Shown here piece after piece: positions 39,132 through 47,684 of a DNA stretch of 64,000 nt. Source of the stretch: Mesorhizobium sp. L-2-11. Lineage in GTDB: Bacteria > Pseudomonadota > Alphaproteobacteria > Rhizobiales > Rhizobiaceae. How positions within the stretch are numbered: position 1 is the stretch's first letter; the number at the start of each line of letters is the position of its first letter. The notes below the pieces were generated by a model. That model did no database searches, was not told where the DNA came from, and worked only from the letters and a program-made list of their open reading frames with translations. The translations under genes were made by a program, and so were the position numbers. The DNA lies in the NCBI RefSeq assembly GCF_016756595.1, contig NZ_AP023257.1, positions 3,116,001 through 3,180,000 on the forward strand, given 5' to 3'.

Positions 39132-40100
39132 TCACGCGGCGATGACGATCACCGACAGCAAGCCGAACAGTCCCATCAGCAGAACGTCGGCAACCCGATA
39201 GAGTCTTAGCGCACGTCTGATGTCCATGCTCTCGACATCGCGGCGGCCGCCTTCGCCCATGAACGCGTCATCGACCATGACGCCGTCGTAGGAGCGCGGC
39301 CCGGCCAGCGCCAGGCCGAGCGCGCCGGCCATCGCTGCTTCAGGCCAGCCGGCATTGGGCGAGCGGTGCTTCTTCGCGTCGCGCCGCACGGTGCGCCAGG
39401 CGTTGCCGGCATCGGCGCCTTTGACGAGGAAGGCGGCCAGCACGATGAGCAGCGCGGTCAGCCGCGATGCCGGCAGGTTGATCAGGTCGTCGAAGCGCGC
39501 CGCCGCCCGGCCAAAAGCTTCGTGGCGCGGCGTGCGGTGGCCGATCATCGAATCGGCGGTGTTGGCGGCCTTGTAGGCGACGCCGCCGGCCAGCCCGCCG
39601 ACGCCGATCCAGAAAACCGGCGCGACGACGCCGTCGGAAAAATTCTCGGCCAGGCTTTCGATCGCCGCGCGGCAGACGCCGGCTCTGTCGAGCTTTTCCG
39701 GATCGCGGCCGACGATCTGCGAGACGGCAACACGTCCGATGTCGAGTCCGCCATTGTCGAGCCCGTCGGCCACCGCCTCGACATGTTCGGCCAGGCTCTT
39801 CTGCGACAGCAGCGATGTCGCCAGGAGCGCGGTGAGGATCAATCCGGCTGGAATGCCGGCGAGCATGGTTTCCACCGCGAAAGCGATGGTGGCCGGCACC
39901 AGCACGATGATCAGCAGTGCATGAACACCGCGCCGGCGACGCAGGGCGTCGGAATCAGTATCGCGGTTGAGCCTGCGGTCGAGAAAGGATATCAGCCTGC
40001 CAAACCAGGTGACGGGATGGCCGATGGCGCCGAGCAGCCAGCTGGGATAGCCGACAGCGAATTCAACAAGCAGTGACAGGAAAGCGATCAGGATCGACAT
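39132..40100 (-). CDS. cbiB: Adenosylcobinamide-phosphate synthase
   Basis: Membrane enzyme (CbiB, called CobD in Pseudomonas-type nomenclature) that joins the aminopropanol or aminopropanol-phosphate arm to adenosylcobyric acid. The 322 residues have the family start VGYPSWLLGAIGHPVTWFGR, LAENFSDGVVAPVFWIGVGG in the centre, and the RTVRRDAKKHRSPNAGWPEA segment. Four to five helices are visible. Its ATG overlaps the start codon of divergent cobC within a single CATG. Confidence 0.93.
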   Translation of the reverse strand: MSILIAFLSLLVEFAVGYPSWLLGAIGHPVTWFGRLISFLDRRLNRDTDSDALRRRRGVHALLIIVLVPATIAFAVETMLAGIPAGLILTALLATSLLSQKSLAEHVEAVADGLDNGGLDIGRVAVSQIVGRDPEKLDRAGVCRAAIESLAENFSDGVVAPVFWIGVGGLAGGVAYKAANTADSMIGHRTPRHEAFGRAAARFDDLINLPASRLTALLIVLAAFLVKGADAGNAWRTVRRDAKKHRSPNAGWPEAAMAGALGLALAGPRSYDGVMVDDAFMGEGGRRDVESMDIRRALRLYRVADVLLMGLFGLLSVIVIAA

Positions 40101-41154
40101 GAAGTCTCTTGATGGAGCGGCGGCACTGGTGGATCACGGCGGAAGCCTCGGCCGGGCGAGGGCACTTTTTCCGCATGCGCCACAGCCCTTCGTCGACCTC
40201 TCGACCGGTATCAATCCGCACTCCTATCCGTTTTTCGAGCTGCCCGCCACCGCCCTGTCGAGATTGCCGGAAGCCGCGCGCGTGCGCGAACTGGCCTACG
40301 TCGCGGCAAGCGTCTATGGCGCGCCATCGGCGGCCAACGTGATGGCGGCGCCGGGCACGCAGATCCTGTTGCCGCGCATCGCTTCGCTGGTCAGCCCCGG
40401 CAGGGCGCTGGTGCTCGGGCCGACCTATGCCGAACATCAGCGGGCAGCGGCAATCGCCGGCCATGCGGTGACGGAGATAGATGATTTCGAGGCCCTGGCA
40501 GGAGCCGACCTTGCCATCGTCGTCAACCCCAACAATCCGGACGGGCGCATCGTCCAACGCAAGGAGCTGCTGGCGCTTGCCGAAAAACTGCGCGCCAGAG
40601 GCGGGCTGCTCATCGTCGACGAGGCGTTCATGGATGTCGGCCCGCGCCCGGAAAGCCTGGCCGGCGATGTCGAGCATGGCGGCATCGTCGTGCTGCGCTC
40701 CTTCGGCAAGTTTTTTGGCCTTGCCGGCCTGCGGCTCGGCTTTGCATTGGCCGACGCGCTGACGGTCGAACGGCTGGAGGCGCAGTTCGGGCCGTGGGCG
40801 GTTGCCGGCCCGGCGCTTGAATATGGCATCCGCGCGCTTGCGGACAGCGGCTGGCAGACCGAGATGCGGCGCCGTCTGGCCAGGGATGCGGCACGGCTCG
40901 ATGCGCTGTTCGGCCGCTTCGGCGTTGCTGTTGCCGGCGGCACCACGCTGTTCCGCTATATCAGGCTGGCGGACGCCGCCGGTCTGTTTTCGGTGCTTGG
41001 CGAGCGCGGCATCCTGCTTCGCCATTTCTCCGACCGGCCGCATGTGCTGCGCGCCGGACTGCCGGGCGAGGGCGAGGAATGGCAGCGGCTCGAATCGGCA
41101 CTTGCCGATTGGGCGCAACAACGCGACGATGACACCAGGGAGGTCCGACAATGA
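40099..41154 (+). CDS. cobC: Threonine-phosphate decarboxylase-like aminotransferase
   Basis: PLP enzyme of the CobC (CobD of Salmonella) type, forming the aminopropanol phosphate side arm of cobalamin from threonine phosphate. The 351 residues show FVDLSTGINPHSYP (about 31-44), NPNNPDGR, the Asp of DEAFMD and the PLP lysine in LRSFGKFFGLAGLRLGFAL. Start ATG 40099 is two bases inside the divergent cbiB start codon. Its stop overlaps the following phosphatase gene by four bases. Confidence 0.92.
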   Translation: MKSLDGAAALVDHGGSLGRARALFPHAPQPFVDLSTGINPHSYPFFELPATALSRLPEAARVRELAYVAASVYGAPSAANVMAAPGTQILLPRIASLVSPGRALVLGPTYAEHQRAAAIAGHAVTEIDDFEALAGADLAIVVNPNNPDGRIVQRKELLALAEKLRARGGLLIVDEAFMDVGPRPESLAGDVEHGGIVVLRSFGKFFGLAGLRLGFALADALTVERLEAQFGPWAVAGPALEYGIRALADSGWQTEMRRRLARDAARLDALFGRFGVAVAGGTTLFRYIRLADAAGLFSVLGERGILLRHFSDRPHVLRAGLPGEGEEWQRLESALADWAQQRDDDTREVRQ

Positions 41155-41657
41155 TCCATGTCTGTTCGCTGTCGAAGGTCGAGGAAACGGTCACGAGAAC
41201 CGGGGCCGAGCGGCTGCTTTCGCTGCTCGCCGCCGGCACCGAAGTGACACGCCCGGCCTCGATCGCCCGGGAAAACCATCTGCATCTGGTCATGCACGAT
41301 ATTGCGGTGGCGCAGGAGGGCATGACCATGCCGGGCGAGGAGCATGTCCGCAGCCTGCTCGATTTCGCGCGCCGATGGGATCGTGCAAGGCCGCTGGTCG
41401 TGCATTGCTATGCCGGCATCAGCCGGTCTACGGCCTCGGCCTACATCATCGCGGCGGCACTGGCGCCGCAGCGCTGCGAGGTCGAATTGGCCGAGACGCT
41501 GCGCGCCCTGTCGCCGACGGCGACACCCAATCCGCGGCTGATCGCGGTCGCCGACGCGTTGCTCGATCGCAACGGCCGCATGACCCGTGCGATCCAGGCG
41601 ATCGGGCGCGGCGCCGAGGCCTTCGAAGGCATCCCTTTTGAGTTGAAGATTGGCTGA
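41151..41657 (+). CDS. Tyrosine phosphatase-like protein
   Basis: 168-residue protein with the phosphatase P-loop HCYAGISRSTASA, giving Cys86 and Arg92 in a CX5R motif, as in dual-specificity and protein tyrosine phosphatases. An upstream Asp (MHDIAV, D50) could be the general acid. It overlaps cobC by four bases, so it is cotranslated with a cobalamin gene, yet no phosphatase step of this class is known in the pathway. Its substrate is unknown. Confidence 0.82.
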   Translation: MIHVCSLSKVEETVTRTGAERLLSLLAAGTEVTRPASIARENHLHLVMHDIAVAQEGMTMPGEEHVRSLLDFARRWDRARPLVVHCYAGISRSTASAYIIAAALAPQRCEVELAETLRALSPTATPNPRLIAVADALLDRNGRMTRAIQAIGRGAEAFEGIPFELKIG

Positions 41658-41660
41658 CGT

Positions 41661-41837
41661 CGGCGCTGCCCCTCATCTGCCTGCCGGCATCTTCTCCCCT
41701 ATAGCGACGGGAGAAGGGGCTGGCCGCAGCGCTGGCGCCCTTTTGCAACGCCGGTGATTGGCGAAATCATTGATGAGGGCGCCCCTCGCCCCGTTTACGG
41801 GGAGAGGATGCCGGCAGGCAGGTGAGGGGCGGCGCGG
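41661..41837. repeat. RIME-like palindromic mosaic
   Basis: Arms GGCGCTGCCCCTCATCTGCC and GGCAGGCAGGTGAGGGGCGG face each other around two palindromes (CTTCTCCCC... and CTCGCCCCGTTTACGGGGAG). It fills the gap between convergent genes and overlaps the last bases before the creatininase-family stop. Confidence 0.85.
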
Positions 41838-41854
41838 CGCTGGCGAAAAACCTC

Positions 41855-42658
41855 CTATGCCAACCAGTCGGCCAGCTTGGCCTTGCGCACATCTTTCAAC
41901 AGGCTGATGAAACCGTCGGCTTGATGGTTGGCGGTCAGCCGGCCCTTTTCGGCCGTTGCAATGCTGGCATCGCCGACGACGCCGTTCGGGTTGAGGTCGG
42001 TGGCGAGCCAGGCGAAGGCGTGCGTTCCGGTGTGGCGCAGCAGCGCAAATTCCTTTTCGGCGCGGGCGACGTTGGACACGAAATTGTCGGCCTTTGCCAT
42101 GTCGACCAGATCCGGCCGGAAATGCAGCATCAGCGAGGTCTCGACATCGCCGCCATGGATGCCGTGGCGGTCCTCAAGCTCGGTGTACATGCCGGCCGGC
42201 CGGCCAAAGCGCTGCCAATTCGTCTTCACCGCCAGCATCTTTGCCCGCACGCGCAATTCTCGCGTCATGATGCCCATGATCTCCTCGTTGCCGCCATGCG
42301 AGTTGACGACGATCAGCTTTCTTAGCCCGGCCCGCGCGATCGATAGGCCAAGCTCGGTCCAGGCCTCGATCAAGGTCGCCGCCGGCAGGGTGAGGGTTCC
42401 CGGCGCATGCAGGTGCTCGTTCGACTTGCCCACCGCCTGGACCGGCAGGATGCGGATGTCGAGATCGCCAGGCAGGCGCTCGATCACCGTTTCGAGCATG
42501 CCGTTCATGATCGAGGTGTCAGTCGAAACCGGCAGATGCGGCCCGTGCTGTTCGATCGCCGCCACCGGCAGGACGGCGATCGTCGCCTCCGGGTCGATGG
42601 TGGCGTATTCTGTCGTCCGGTAGTCGCCCCACCACACGCGTCTTTTTGTTCCGGCCAT
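41855..42658 (-). CDS. Creatininase-family amidohydrolase
   Basis: 267-residue metal-dependent amidohydrolase of the creatininase superfamily, which includes creatinine amidohydrolase, FAPy deformylases and related ring-opening enzymes. Metal-ligand motifs are in place: AAIEQHGPHLP (Glu/His), NSHGGNEEIMG, and GIHGGDVETSLML. Start ATG 42658 is used because codons upstream fall in a repeat. It lies near RidA, a CodA-like deaminase and an ABC importer, so a ring-opening step on a nitrogen heterocycle is plausible. True creatininase activity cannot be told from sequence alone. Confidence 0.85.
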   Translation of the reverse strand: MAGTKRRVWWGDYRTTEYATIDPEATIAVLPVAAIEQHGPHLPVSTDTSIMNGMLETVIERLPGDLDIRILPVQAVGKSNEHLHAPGTLTLPAATLIEAWTELGLSIARAGLRKLIVVNSHGGNEEIMGIMTRELRVRAKMLAVKTNWQRFGRPAGMYTELEDRHGIHGGDVETSLMLHFRPDLVDMAKADNFVSNVARAEKEFALLRHTGTHAFAWLATDLNPNGVVGDASIATAEKGRLTANHQADGFISLLKDVRKAKLADWLA

Positions 42659-42689
42659 TTTGAACCTCGAAGAGAGACTGGCGGCGTCG

Positions 42690-42819
42690 GCGCTGCCCCT
42701 CACCCTTACCCTCTCCCCGTATAGAGACGGGGAGAGGGGGTCGCCAGCGTTGGAGCTTGTCCCTTCTCCCCGTCACTATACGGGGAGAAGGTGCCGGCAG
42801 GCGGATGAGGGGCAGCGCC
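42690..42819. repeat. RIME-like palindromic mosaic
   Basis: CGCTGCCCCTCACCC and GGCGGATGAGGGGCAGCG form the outer arms. Inside are CTCTCCCCGTATAGAGACGG and CTTCTCCCCGTCACTATACG type palindromes. It is placed upstream of the creatininase-family gene and downstream of ridA. Confidence 0.85.
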
Positions 42820-42884
42820 AACCTGATTTCGTTTAACTTGAGATCGCTGGCCTGTCGATTCTCAGCCTTCGGCCAGCCGGCGCC

Positions 42885-43268
42885 TTACCCTGCGGCGATG
42901 ACCTCGATCTCGACCTTGAATTCCGGCCGCGCGAAACCGGATACGATCATCAGCGTCGAAGCCGGCGCCGGGCTGGTGAACAGGCGATCGCGAACGTCCA
43001 TATAGGGTTTCAGGAAGACGCGGTCGGTGACATAGGCGTTGATGCGGACGATGTCGGAAAGTCCAAGCCCGGCGTCGCCGAGAATCGCTGCGATGTTTTG
43101 AAAACAGAGCTCGGCCTGCGCGCCGGCATCCTGCGGAATCTGATCGTCCACAGTGATGGCGACCTGGCCAGAACACAGCACCAGCCGCTTGCCGGGCGGC
43201 ACCTCGATGCCATGGCTGTAGCGGGCAAAGGGCGGCTTGATCGACTTCGGCGTCAGGAACTTGAACAT
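42885..43268 (-). CDS. RidA family protein (reactive imine deaminase)
   Basis: 127-residue YjgF/YER057c/UK114-type protein. It has the trimer-core features SGQVAITVDDQIPQDAGAQA, the VRINAYVTDRVFLKPYMDVR strand-helix and FARPEFKVEIEVIA near the end. Members hydrolyse enamines and imines, or act in pyrimidine breakdown when linked to such operons. The arginine of canonical RidA after NAYVTD is replaced by the local VFLKPY context, so it may be a Rid subgroup with another substrate. ATG 43268 is chosen over the in-frame ATG at 43331. Confidence 0.85.
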   Translation of the reverse strand: MFKFLTPKSIKPPFARYSHGIEVPPGKRLVLCSGQVAITVDDQIPQDAGAQAELCFQNIAAILGDAGLGLSDIVRINAYVTDRVFLKPYMDVRDRLFTSPAPASTLMIVSGFARPEFKVEIEVIAAG

Positions 43269-43521
43269 GAAAATCTCCAGTCTGCTGCCAGCATAAAGCC
43301 GGATCAGGCGAGCTCTCAAGATGCAGTGCATACTATCAGGGCGATTGTGGACAGGCGTTCAAAAAATAGGCACGATGCCTTTGGTACAGCATGACCCGTC
43401 CGGCCTTCGCGCACCATTGTGCGCAGGCGGACGGTCCGGGCGATGGCATGTGTCTTGCTTCTTGAACCGATGGTGTCGAGCCCGGCGCGCGGCGCGCCGG
43501 AGCCAACTGAGGGTGGTGTGG

Positions 43522-44526
43522 ATGGACGGAAAAGTTAGGATTTCGGCTGGCGCGATCGTGCTGCTTGCCGCAAGCACGCTGAACGCAGCAGCAAACGAGA
43601 AGATCACCTTCGGCACCAACTGGCTCGCCCAGGCCGAGCACGGCGGCTATTATCAGGCGGTCGCTGATGGCACCTATGCCGCTTGCGGGCTCGACGTGAC
43701 GATCATGCAAGGCGGTCCGCAGGTCAGCGGCCGGCCGCTGCTGCTCGCCGGCAAGATCGACTTCTATATGGGCGGCAACATGCTGCAGGCTTTCGATGCC
43801 GTGCAGCAGGACATTCCGCTGCGCGTCGTCGCCGCTTCCTTCCAGAAAGAGCCGCAGGTGATCATGAGCCATCCGGGTCAGGGGCTCGACAGATGGGAGG
43901 ATCTGAAGAACGCGGACCAGTACATTATCGGCGACGAAGGTGCACAGAGCTATTTCCAGTGGATGATCACGGAGTTCGGCTTCGATCCGGCCAAGCGCGT
44001 GCCCTATGCGTTCAACCCCGCACCTTTCATCGCCAATCCGAAGTCGATCCAGCAGGGTTATGTGACCTCGGAGCCCTTCGCCGTCGCCAAGGAAGGCGGC
44101 TTCCAGCCCAATCTGTTCCTGCTCGCCGACTACGGCTTCGACACCTATGCGACGACGATCGAGACCATGCAGGCGACGATCGACAAGCGGCCGGAGGTGG
44201 TTCAGTGCTTCGTCGATGGCTCGGCCAAGGGCTGGTACAACTATCTCTACGGCGACAACGCTGCGGCCAACGCGGCGATCAAGAAAGATAACCCCGACAT
44301 CAGCGACGAGCAGATCGCGTTCTCGATCGAGCAGATGAAGAAATTCGGCATCGTCGATTCCGGCGATACGGAAAAACTCGGCATCGGCGCGATGACCGAC
44401 GCGCGCATCCAGAGCTTCTACGACAAGATGGTCAAGGCCAAGGTCGTGCCGGCCGACGTCGACATCAAGAAGTCCTACACGCTGGCCTTCGTCAACAAGG
44501 GCGTCGGGATCGACCTGAAGAAATAG
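43522..44526 (+). CDS. ABC transporter substrate-binding protein (NMT1/THI5-like)
   Basis: 334-residue periplasmic binding protein. A signal peptide (residues 1-24, ISAGAIVLLAASTLNAAA) precedes the mature start NEKITFGTNWLAQAEHGGYY, which is typical of NMT1/THI5-like proteins that bind pyrimidines, nitrate, sulfonates or similar small ligands. ATG 43522 is selected because codons upstream lack a leader. ATPase and permease genes follow at 9 bases and by overlap. Together with the CodA-like deaminase downstream, a pyrimidine-like ligand is the best guess. The 253 bases upstream hold no gene. Confidence 0.87.
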   Translation: MDGKVRISAGAIVLLAASTLNAAANEKITFGTNWLAQAEHGGYYQAVADGTYAACGLDVTIMQGGPQVSGRPLLLAGKIDFYMGGNMLQAFDAVQQDIPLRVVAASFQKEPQVIMSHPGQGLDRWEDLKNADQYIIGDEGAQSYFQWMITEFGFDPAKRVPYAFNPAPFIANPKSIQQGYVTSEPFAVAKEGGFQPNLFLLADYGFDTYATTIETMQATIDKRPEVVQCFVDGSAKGWYNYLYGDNAAANAAIKKDNPDISDEQIAFSIEQMKKFGIVDSGDTEKLGIGAMTDARIQSFYDKMVKAKVVPADVDIKKSYTLAFVNKGVGIDLKK

Positions 44527-44535
44527 CACCTGGGC

Positions 44536-45366
44536 ATGATGCAGGAGAAATTGGCGCAAGCGCCGGCAAGCGCATCGGGCAAGGGTCCGATGCTGCTGGC
44601 GCTGCGCGGCGTCGGCAAGGTCTTTTCCAACGGTGTGACAGCGCTCAGCGACGTCGACCTGACGATCCGGGAAGGCGACTTCCTCAGCCTTCTCGGCCCG
44701 TCCGGCTGTGGCAAGTCGACGGCCTTGCGCCTCATCGCCGGTCTTGCAACGCCGACCTCCGGCCTGCTCGACTGGCGCGGCAGCAGCGCTGCCGACCGCT
44801 CTGACATCGGCTTCGTCTTCCAGGAACCGACGCTGCTGCCGTGGGCCGATGTCTTCGACAATGTCTGGCTGCCGCTCAGGCTGAAGGGCGTGACGCGGGC
44901 CAAGGCTGCGCCTGTCGTGATGGAGATGCTGGCGCGGGTTCACTTGACCGGCTTCGAGAAAGCCGTGCCGCGCGAATTGTCTGGCGGCATGAAGATGCGC
45001 GTATCGATCGCCCGCGCCATGGTGACCAAGCCGCGCGTGCTTTTGATGGACGAGCCATTTGCGGCATTGGACGAGATCACCCGCTTTAAGCTCAACAATG
45101 ATCTTCTGGAACTGTGGCAGGACGAGCGCTTTACTGTCGTCTTCGTGCCCCACAGCGTCTTCGAAAGCGTTTTCCTCTCCAACCGCGTCGTCGTCATGGC
45201 GGCGCGACCGGGCCGGGTCTTCAAAGAGCTCGCCATCGATGCGTCCTATCCCCGCAACGAGGCCTTCCGCACTTCGCCCGCCTATGCCGCGCTCTGCCGC
45301 CAGGCATCCGATGTGCTGATCGGCGCCATCAACTCAACCGCCGGACCGCATCATGACGGCCATTGA
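44536..45366 (+). CDS. ABC transporter ATP-binding protein (NitT/TauT type)
   Basis: 276-residue ATPase with Walker A GPSGCGKSTAL, Q-loop FVFQEPTLLPW, signature LSGGMKMRVSIARA and Walker B VLLMDEPFAALDE. The H-loop reads VFVPHSVFESVFLSNRVVVM: the His is kept, but the usual THD is PHS. It overlaps the permease gene by 14 bases. The substrate is set by the binding protein upstream. Confidence 0.92.
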   Translation: MMQEKLAQAPASASGKGPMLLALRGVGKVFSNGVTALSDVDLTIREGDFLSLLGPSGCGKSTALRLIAGLATPTSGLLDWRGSSAADRSDIGFVFQEPTLLPWADVFDNVWLPLRLKGVTRAKAAPVVMEMLARVHLTGFEKAVPRELSGGMKMRVSIARAMVTKPRVLLMDEPFAALDEITRFKLNNDLLELWQDERFTVVFVPHSVFESVFLSNRVVVMAARPGRVFKELAIDASYPRNEAFRTSPAYAALCRQASDVLIGAINSTAGPHHDGH

Positions 45367-46204
45367 TCATACTGCCGTAACCCTGGATCCAGAGGAGGCA
45401 CGTCGCGTGCGCCAGGAGCGGCTCGAACGGATCGGCCGATGGCTGCTGCCGTTGGCAATCATGGTCCTGGCGATCTGGCTGTGGGACCGCATCTGCATCT
45501 GGAACGACATCCCGAAATATATCCTGCCGCGCCCCGGTGTGGTGCTGCAAACGCTGTTCGACGATGCCGGGCTGCTGTTCTCCTCGCTGCTGGTGACGCT
45601 CAGGATCACCTTCCTCAGCTTGGCTTTGGCGGTCATTGGCGGTGTCGGGCTGGCGGTGCTTTTTACGCAATCGAAATGGGTGGAGATGTCGTTCTTCCCG
45701 TTTGCGATCGTGCTGCAGGTGACGCCGATCGTCGCGATCTTCCCGCTGATCAACATCTACGTCGATAACCAGACGACGAAGCTTCTGCTGTGTGCCTGGA
45801 TCGTCGCCTTCTTCCCGATCCTGTCCAACACGACGCTTGGCCTCAACTCGGTCGACCGCAATCTGCGCGACATGTTCAGACTTAACGGCGCGACCCGCTG
45901 GCAGCAATTGCGCTATCTGCGCCTGCCGGCGGCGATGCCGTATTTCCTCGGCGGGCTGAAGATCGCCGGCGGCCTGTCGCTGATCGGCGCGGTGGTGGCG
46001 GAGTTCGTTGCCGGGGCCCAGGGACAGTCGTCGGGGCTGGCCTCGCGCATCATCGAGGCCGGCTACCGGCTGAACGCACCGCGGCTGTTCGCGGCGCTGA
46101 TCCTGATCTCGTTCACCGGCATTTTGATTTTCCTGGTGCTGTCGCTGATCTCGCACCTGATCCTGCGGCGCTGGCACGAGAGTGCGCTGAAGCAGGAGCG
46201 CTAG
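45353..46204 (+). CDS. ABC transporter permease (NitT/TauT type)
   Basis: 283-residue permease with six hydrophobic helices and the EAA-type loop in ...NTTLGLNSVDRNLRDMFRLN GAT, followed by LRLPAAMPYFLGGLKIAGGL. It completes the importer with the two genes upstream and is followed by a RIME-like repeat and then the deaminase gene. Confidence 0.92.
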   Translation: MTAIDHTAVTLDPEEARRVRQERLERIGRWLLPLAIMVLAIWLWDRICIWNDIPKYILPRPGVVLQTLFDDAGLLFSSLLVTLRITFLSLALAVIGGVGLAVLFTQSKWVEMSFFPFAIVLQVTPIVAIFPLINIYVDNQTTKLLLCAWIVAFFPILSNTTLGLNSVDRNLRDMFRLNGATRWQQLRYLRLPAAMPYFLGGLKIAGGLSLIGAVVAEFVAGAQGQSSGLASRIIEAGYRLNAPRLFAALILISFTGILIFLVLSLISHLILRRWHESALKQER

Positions 46205-46211
46205 GTATGGT

Positions 46212-46381
46212 CGGCGCTGTTACCCCCCTCTGTCCTGCCGGACATCTCCCCCTCAAGGGGGGAGATTGGACTTCATTTCGGATTTCGCCAATTACTGACG
46301 TGGCAAGACATGTGTCGTGGGCGAAGCTGCCGATCTCCCCCCTTGAGGGGGAGATGGCCGGCAGGCCAGAGGGGGGTGCGC
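46212..46381. repeat. RIME-like mosaic, CCCCCTCTG subtype
   Basis: Outer arms ACCCCCCTCTGTCCTGCCGG and CGGCAGGCCAGAGGGGGGTG enclose CATCTCCCCCTCAAGGGGGG and ATCTCCCCCCTTGAGGGGGA. It shares this subtype only with the copy at 49098-49264, so the two flank the deaminase-flavoprotein pair. Confidence 0.88.
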
Positions 46382-46382
46382 C

Positions 46383-47684
46383 TTGATACTAGCCTCTGGT
46401 TCTTATCATCTCACCAACGCCCGGCTTCATGCATCTTTGACGCCCGGCCTTGCCGCTGCCTTCGACGCCGACGGCTTTGCGCTCGCCGACATCGCCGTCG
46501 CCGACGGCAAAATCTCCAGCATTGCCGCGCATCGCCAGTCCAATGCACCAGCAGGCGCCCTCGACCTTGGCGGCCGCATCGTCATGCCGTGCTTCATCGA
46601 CTGCCACACCCATATCGACAAAGGTCATATCTGGCCTCGAAAACCCAATCCGGACGGCACCTTCATGGGTGCGTTGAACGCCACCGGCGCCGACCGCGTT
46701 GCCCGCTGGAGCGCCGAGGACGTCGCTCGCCGCATGGATTTTTCGCTGCGCTGCGCCTACGCGCACGGCACCAGGGCTTTGCGCACGCACCTCGACAGCG
46801 TCGCACCGCAGGAGGAGATCTCCTGGCCGGTGTTCGAGACCGTACGGGAGAAATGGCGTGGCCGCATCGAGCTGCAGGCCGCCTGTCTGCTCGGCATCGA
46901 AGACGTGCGCGACAAGAAATGGTTCGAGAGCCTGGCCAAACGCGTCGCCGCGGCCAACGGTGTGCTCGGCGTCGTCACCTATATGCTGCCGGACCTGGAA
47001 GAGCTTCTCGATCGGGTTTTCGCGCAGGCGATCGAGTATGGCCTCGACCTCGATTTCCATGCCGACGAGACCGACGACATCTCGGCGATCTCGCTGAAGA
47101 AGATCGCCGAGGCGGCGCTGTGGAACGGTTTTGAGGGAAACATCCTCGTCGGCCACTGCTGCTCGCTGGCACGCCAGCCCGATCTCGACGTGCTCGACAC
47201 GCTGGACAAGGTGGCGAAGGCGGGGCTCGCCGTGGTGTCGCTGCCTATGTGCAATCTCTATCTGCAGGACCGGCGCGGCGACAAGACCACGCCGCGCTGG
47301 CGTGGCGTGACGCTGCTGCACGAGATGAAGGCGCGCGGCATCCCCGTCGCCGTCGCCTCCGACAACACCCGCGATCCGTTCTACGCCTATGGCGATCTCG
47401 ACATGCTGGAGGTCTATCGCATGGCGACGCGTATCCTGCATTTCGATCACCCGGTCGGCGACTGGCCGCAAGCGGTGACTTCGACGCCGGCCAGGGTGAT
47501 GCGGCTCGACGGGTTCGGCACGCTTGCCGCCGGCGGCGCTGCCGATTTCGTCGTCTTTAGGGGACGGAACTGGACGGAAATGCTGTCGCGACCTGAAGCG
47601 GATCGGATCGTGGTGCGGGACGGCCGCGCCATCGAGCGCCAATTGCCCGACTATGCCGAACTCGACGATCTGATGGTGCGATGA
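46383..47684 (+). CDS. Cytosine deaminase-like amidohydrolase (CodA type)
   Basis: 433-residue metal-dependent hydrolase. Active-site elements of the cytosine deaminase group appear in order: DCHTH (HTH at 75-77), HADE (226-229), GHC (H258) and ASDN (D327 in ASDNTRDPF). Members deaminate cytosine, creatinine, isoguanine or related rings, so substrate is open. Start is TTG 46383 at the edge of the repeat; no ATG precedes the conserved N-terminus. It overlaps the next gene by four bases. Confidence 0.86.
   Translation: MILASGSYHLTNARLHASLTPGLAAAFDADGFALADIAVADGKISSIAAHRQSNAPAGALDLGGRIVMPCFIDCHTHIDKGHIWPRKPNPDGTFMGALNATGADRVARWSAEDVARRMDFSLRCAYAHGTRALRTHLDSVAPQEEISWPVFETVREKWRGRIELQAACLLGIEDVRDKKWFESLAKRVAAANGVLGVVTYMLPDLEELLDRVFAQAIEYGLDLDFHADETDDISAISLKKIAEAALWNGFEGNILVGHCCSLARQPDLDVLDTLDKVAKAGLAVVSLPMCNLYLQDRRGDKTTPRWRGVTLLHEMKARGIPVAVASDNTRDPFYAYGDLDMLEVYRMATRILHFDHPVGDWPQAVTSTPARVMRLDGFGTLAAGGAADFVVFRGRNWTEMLSRPEADRIVVRDGRAIERQLPDYAELDDLMVR

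Noticed and set aside
41446..41748. Minus-strand frame spanning the phosphatase end and the repeat
   Set aside because: Antisense shadow extended by the palindromic repeat; no motif.
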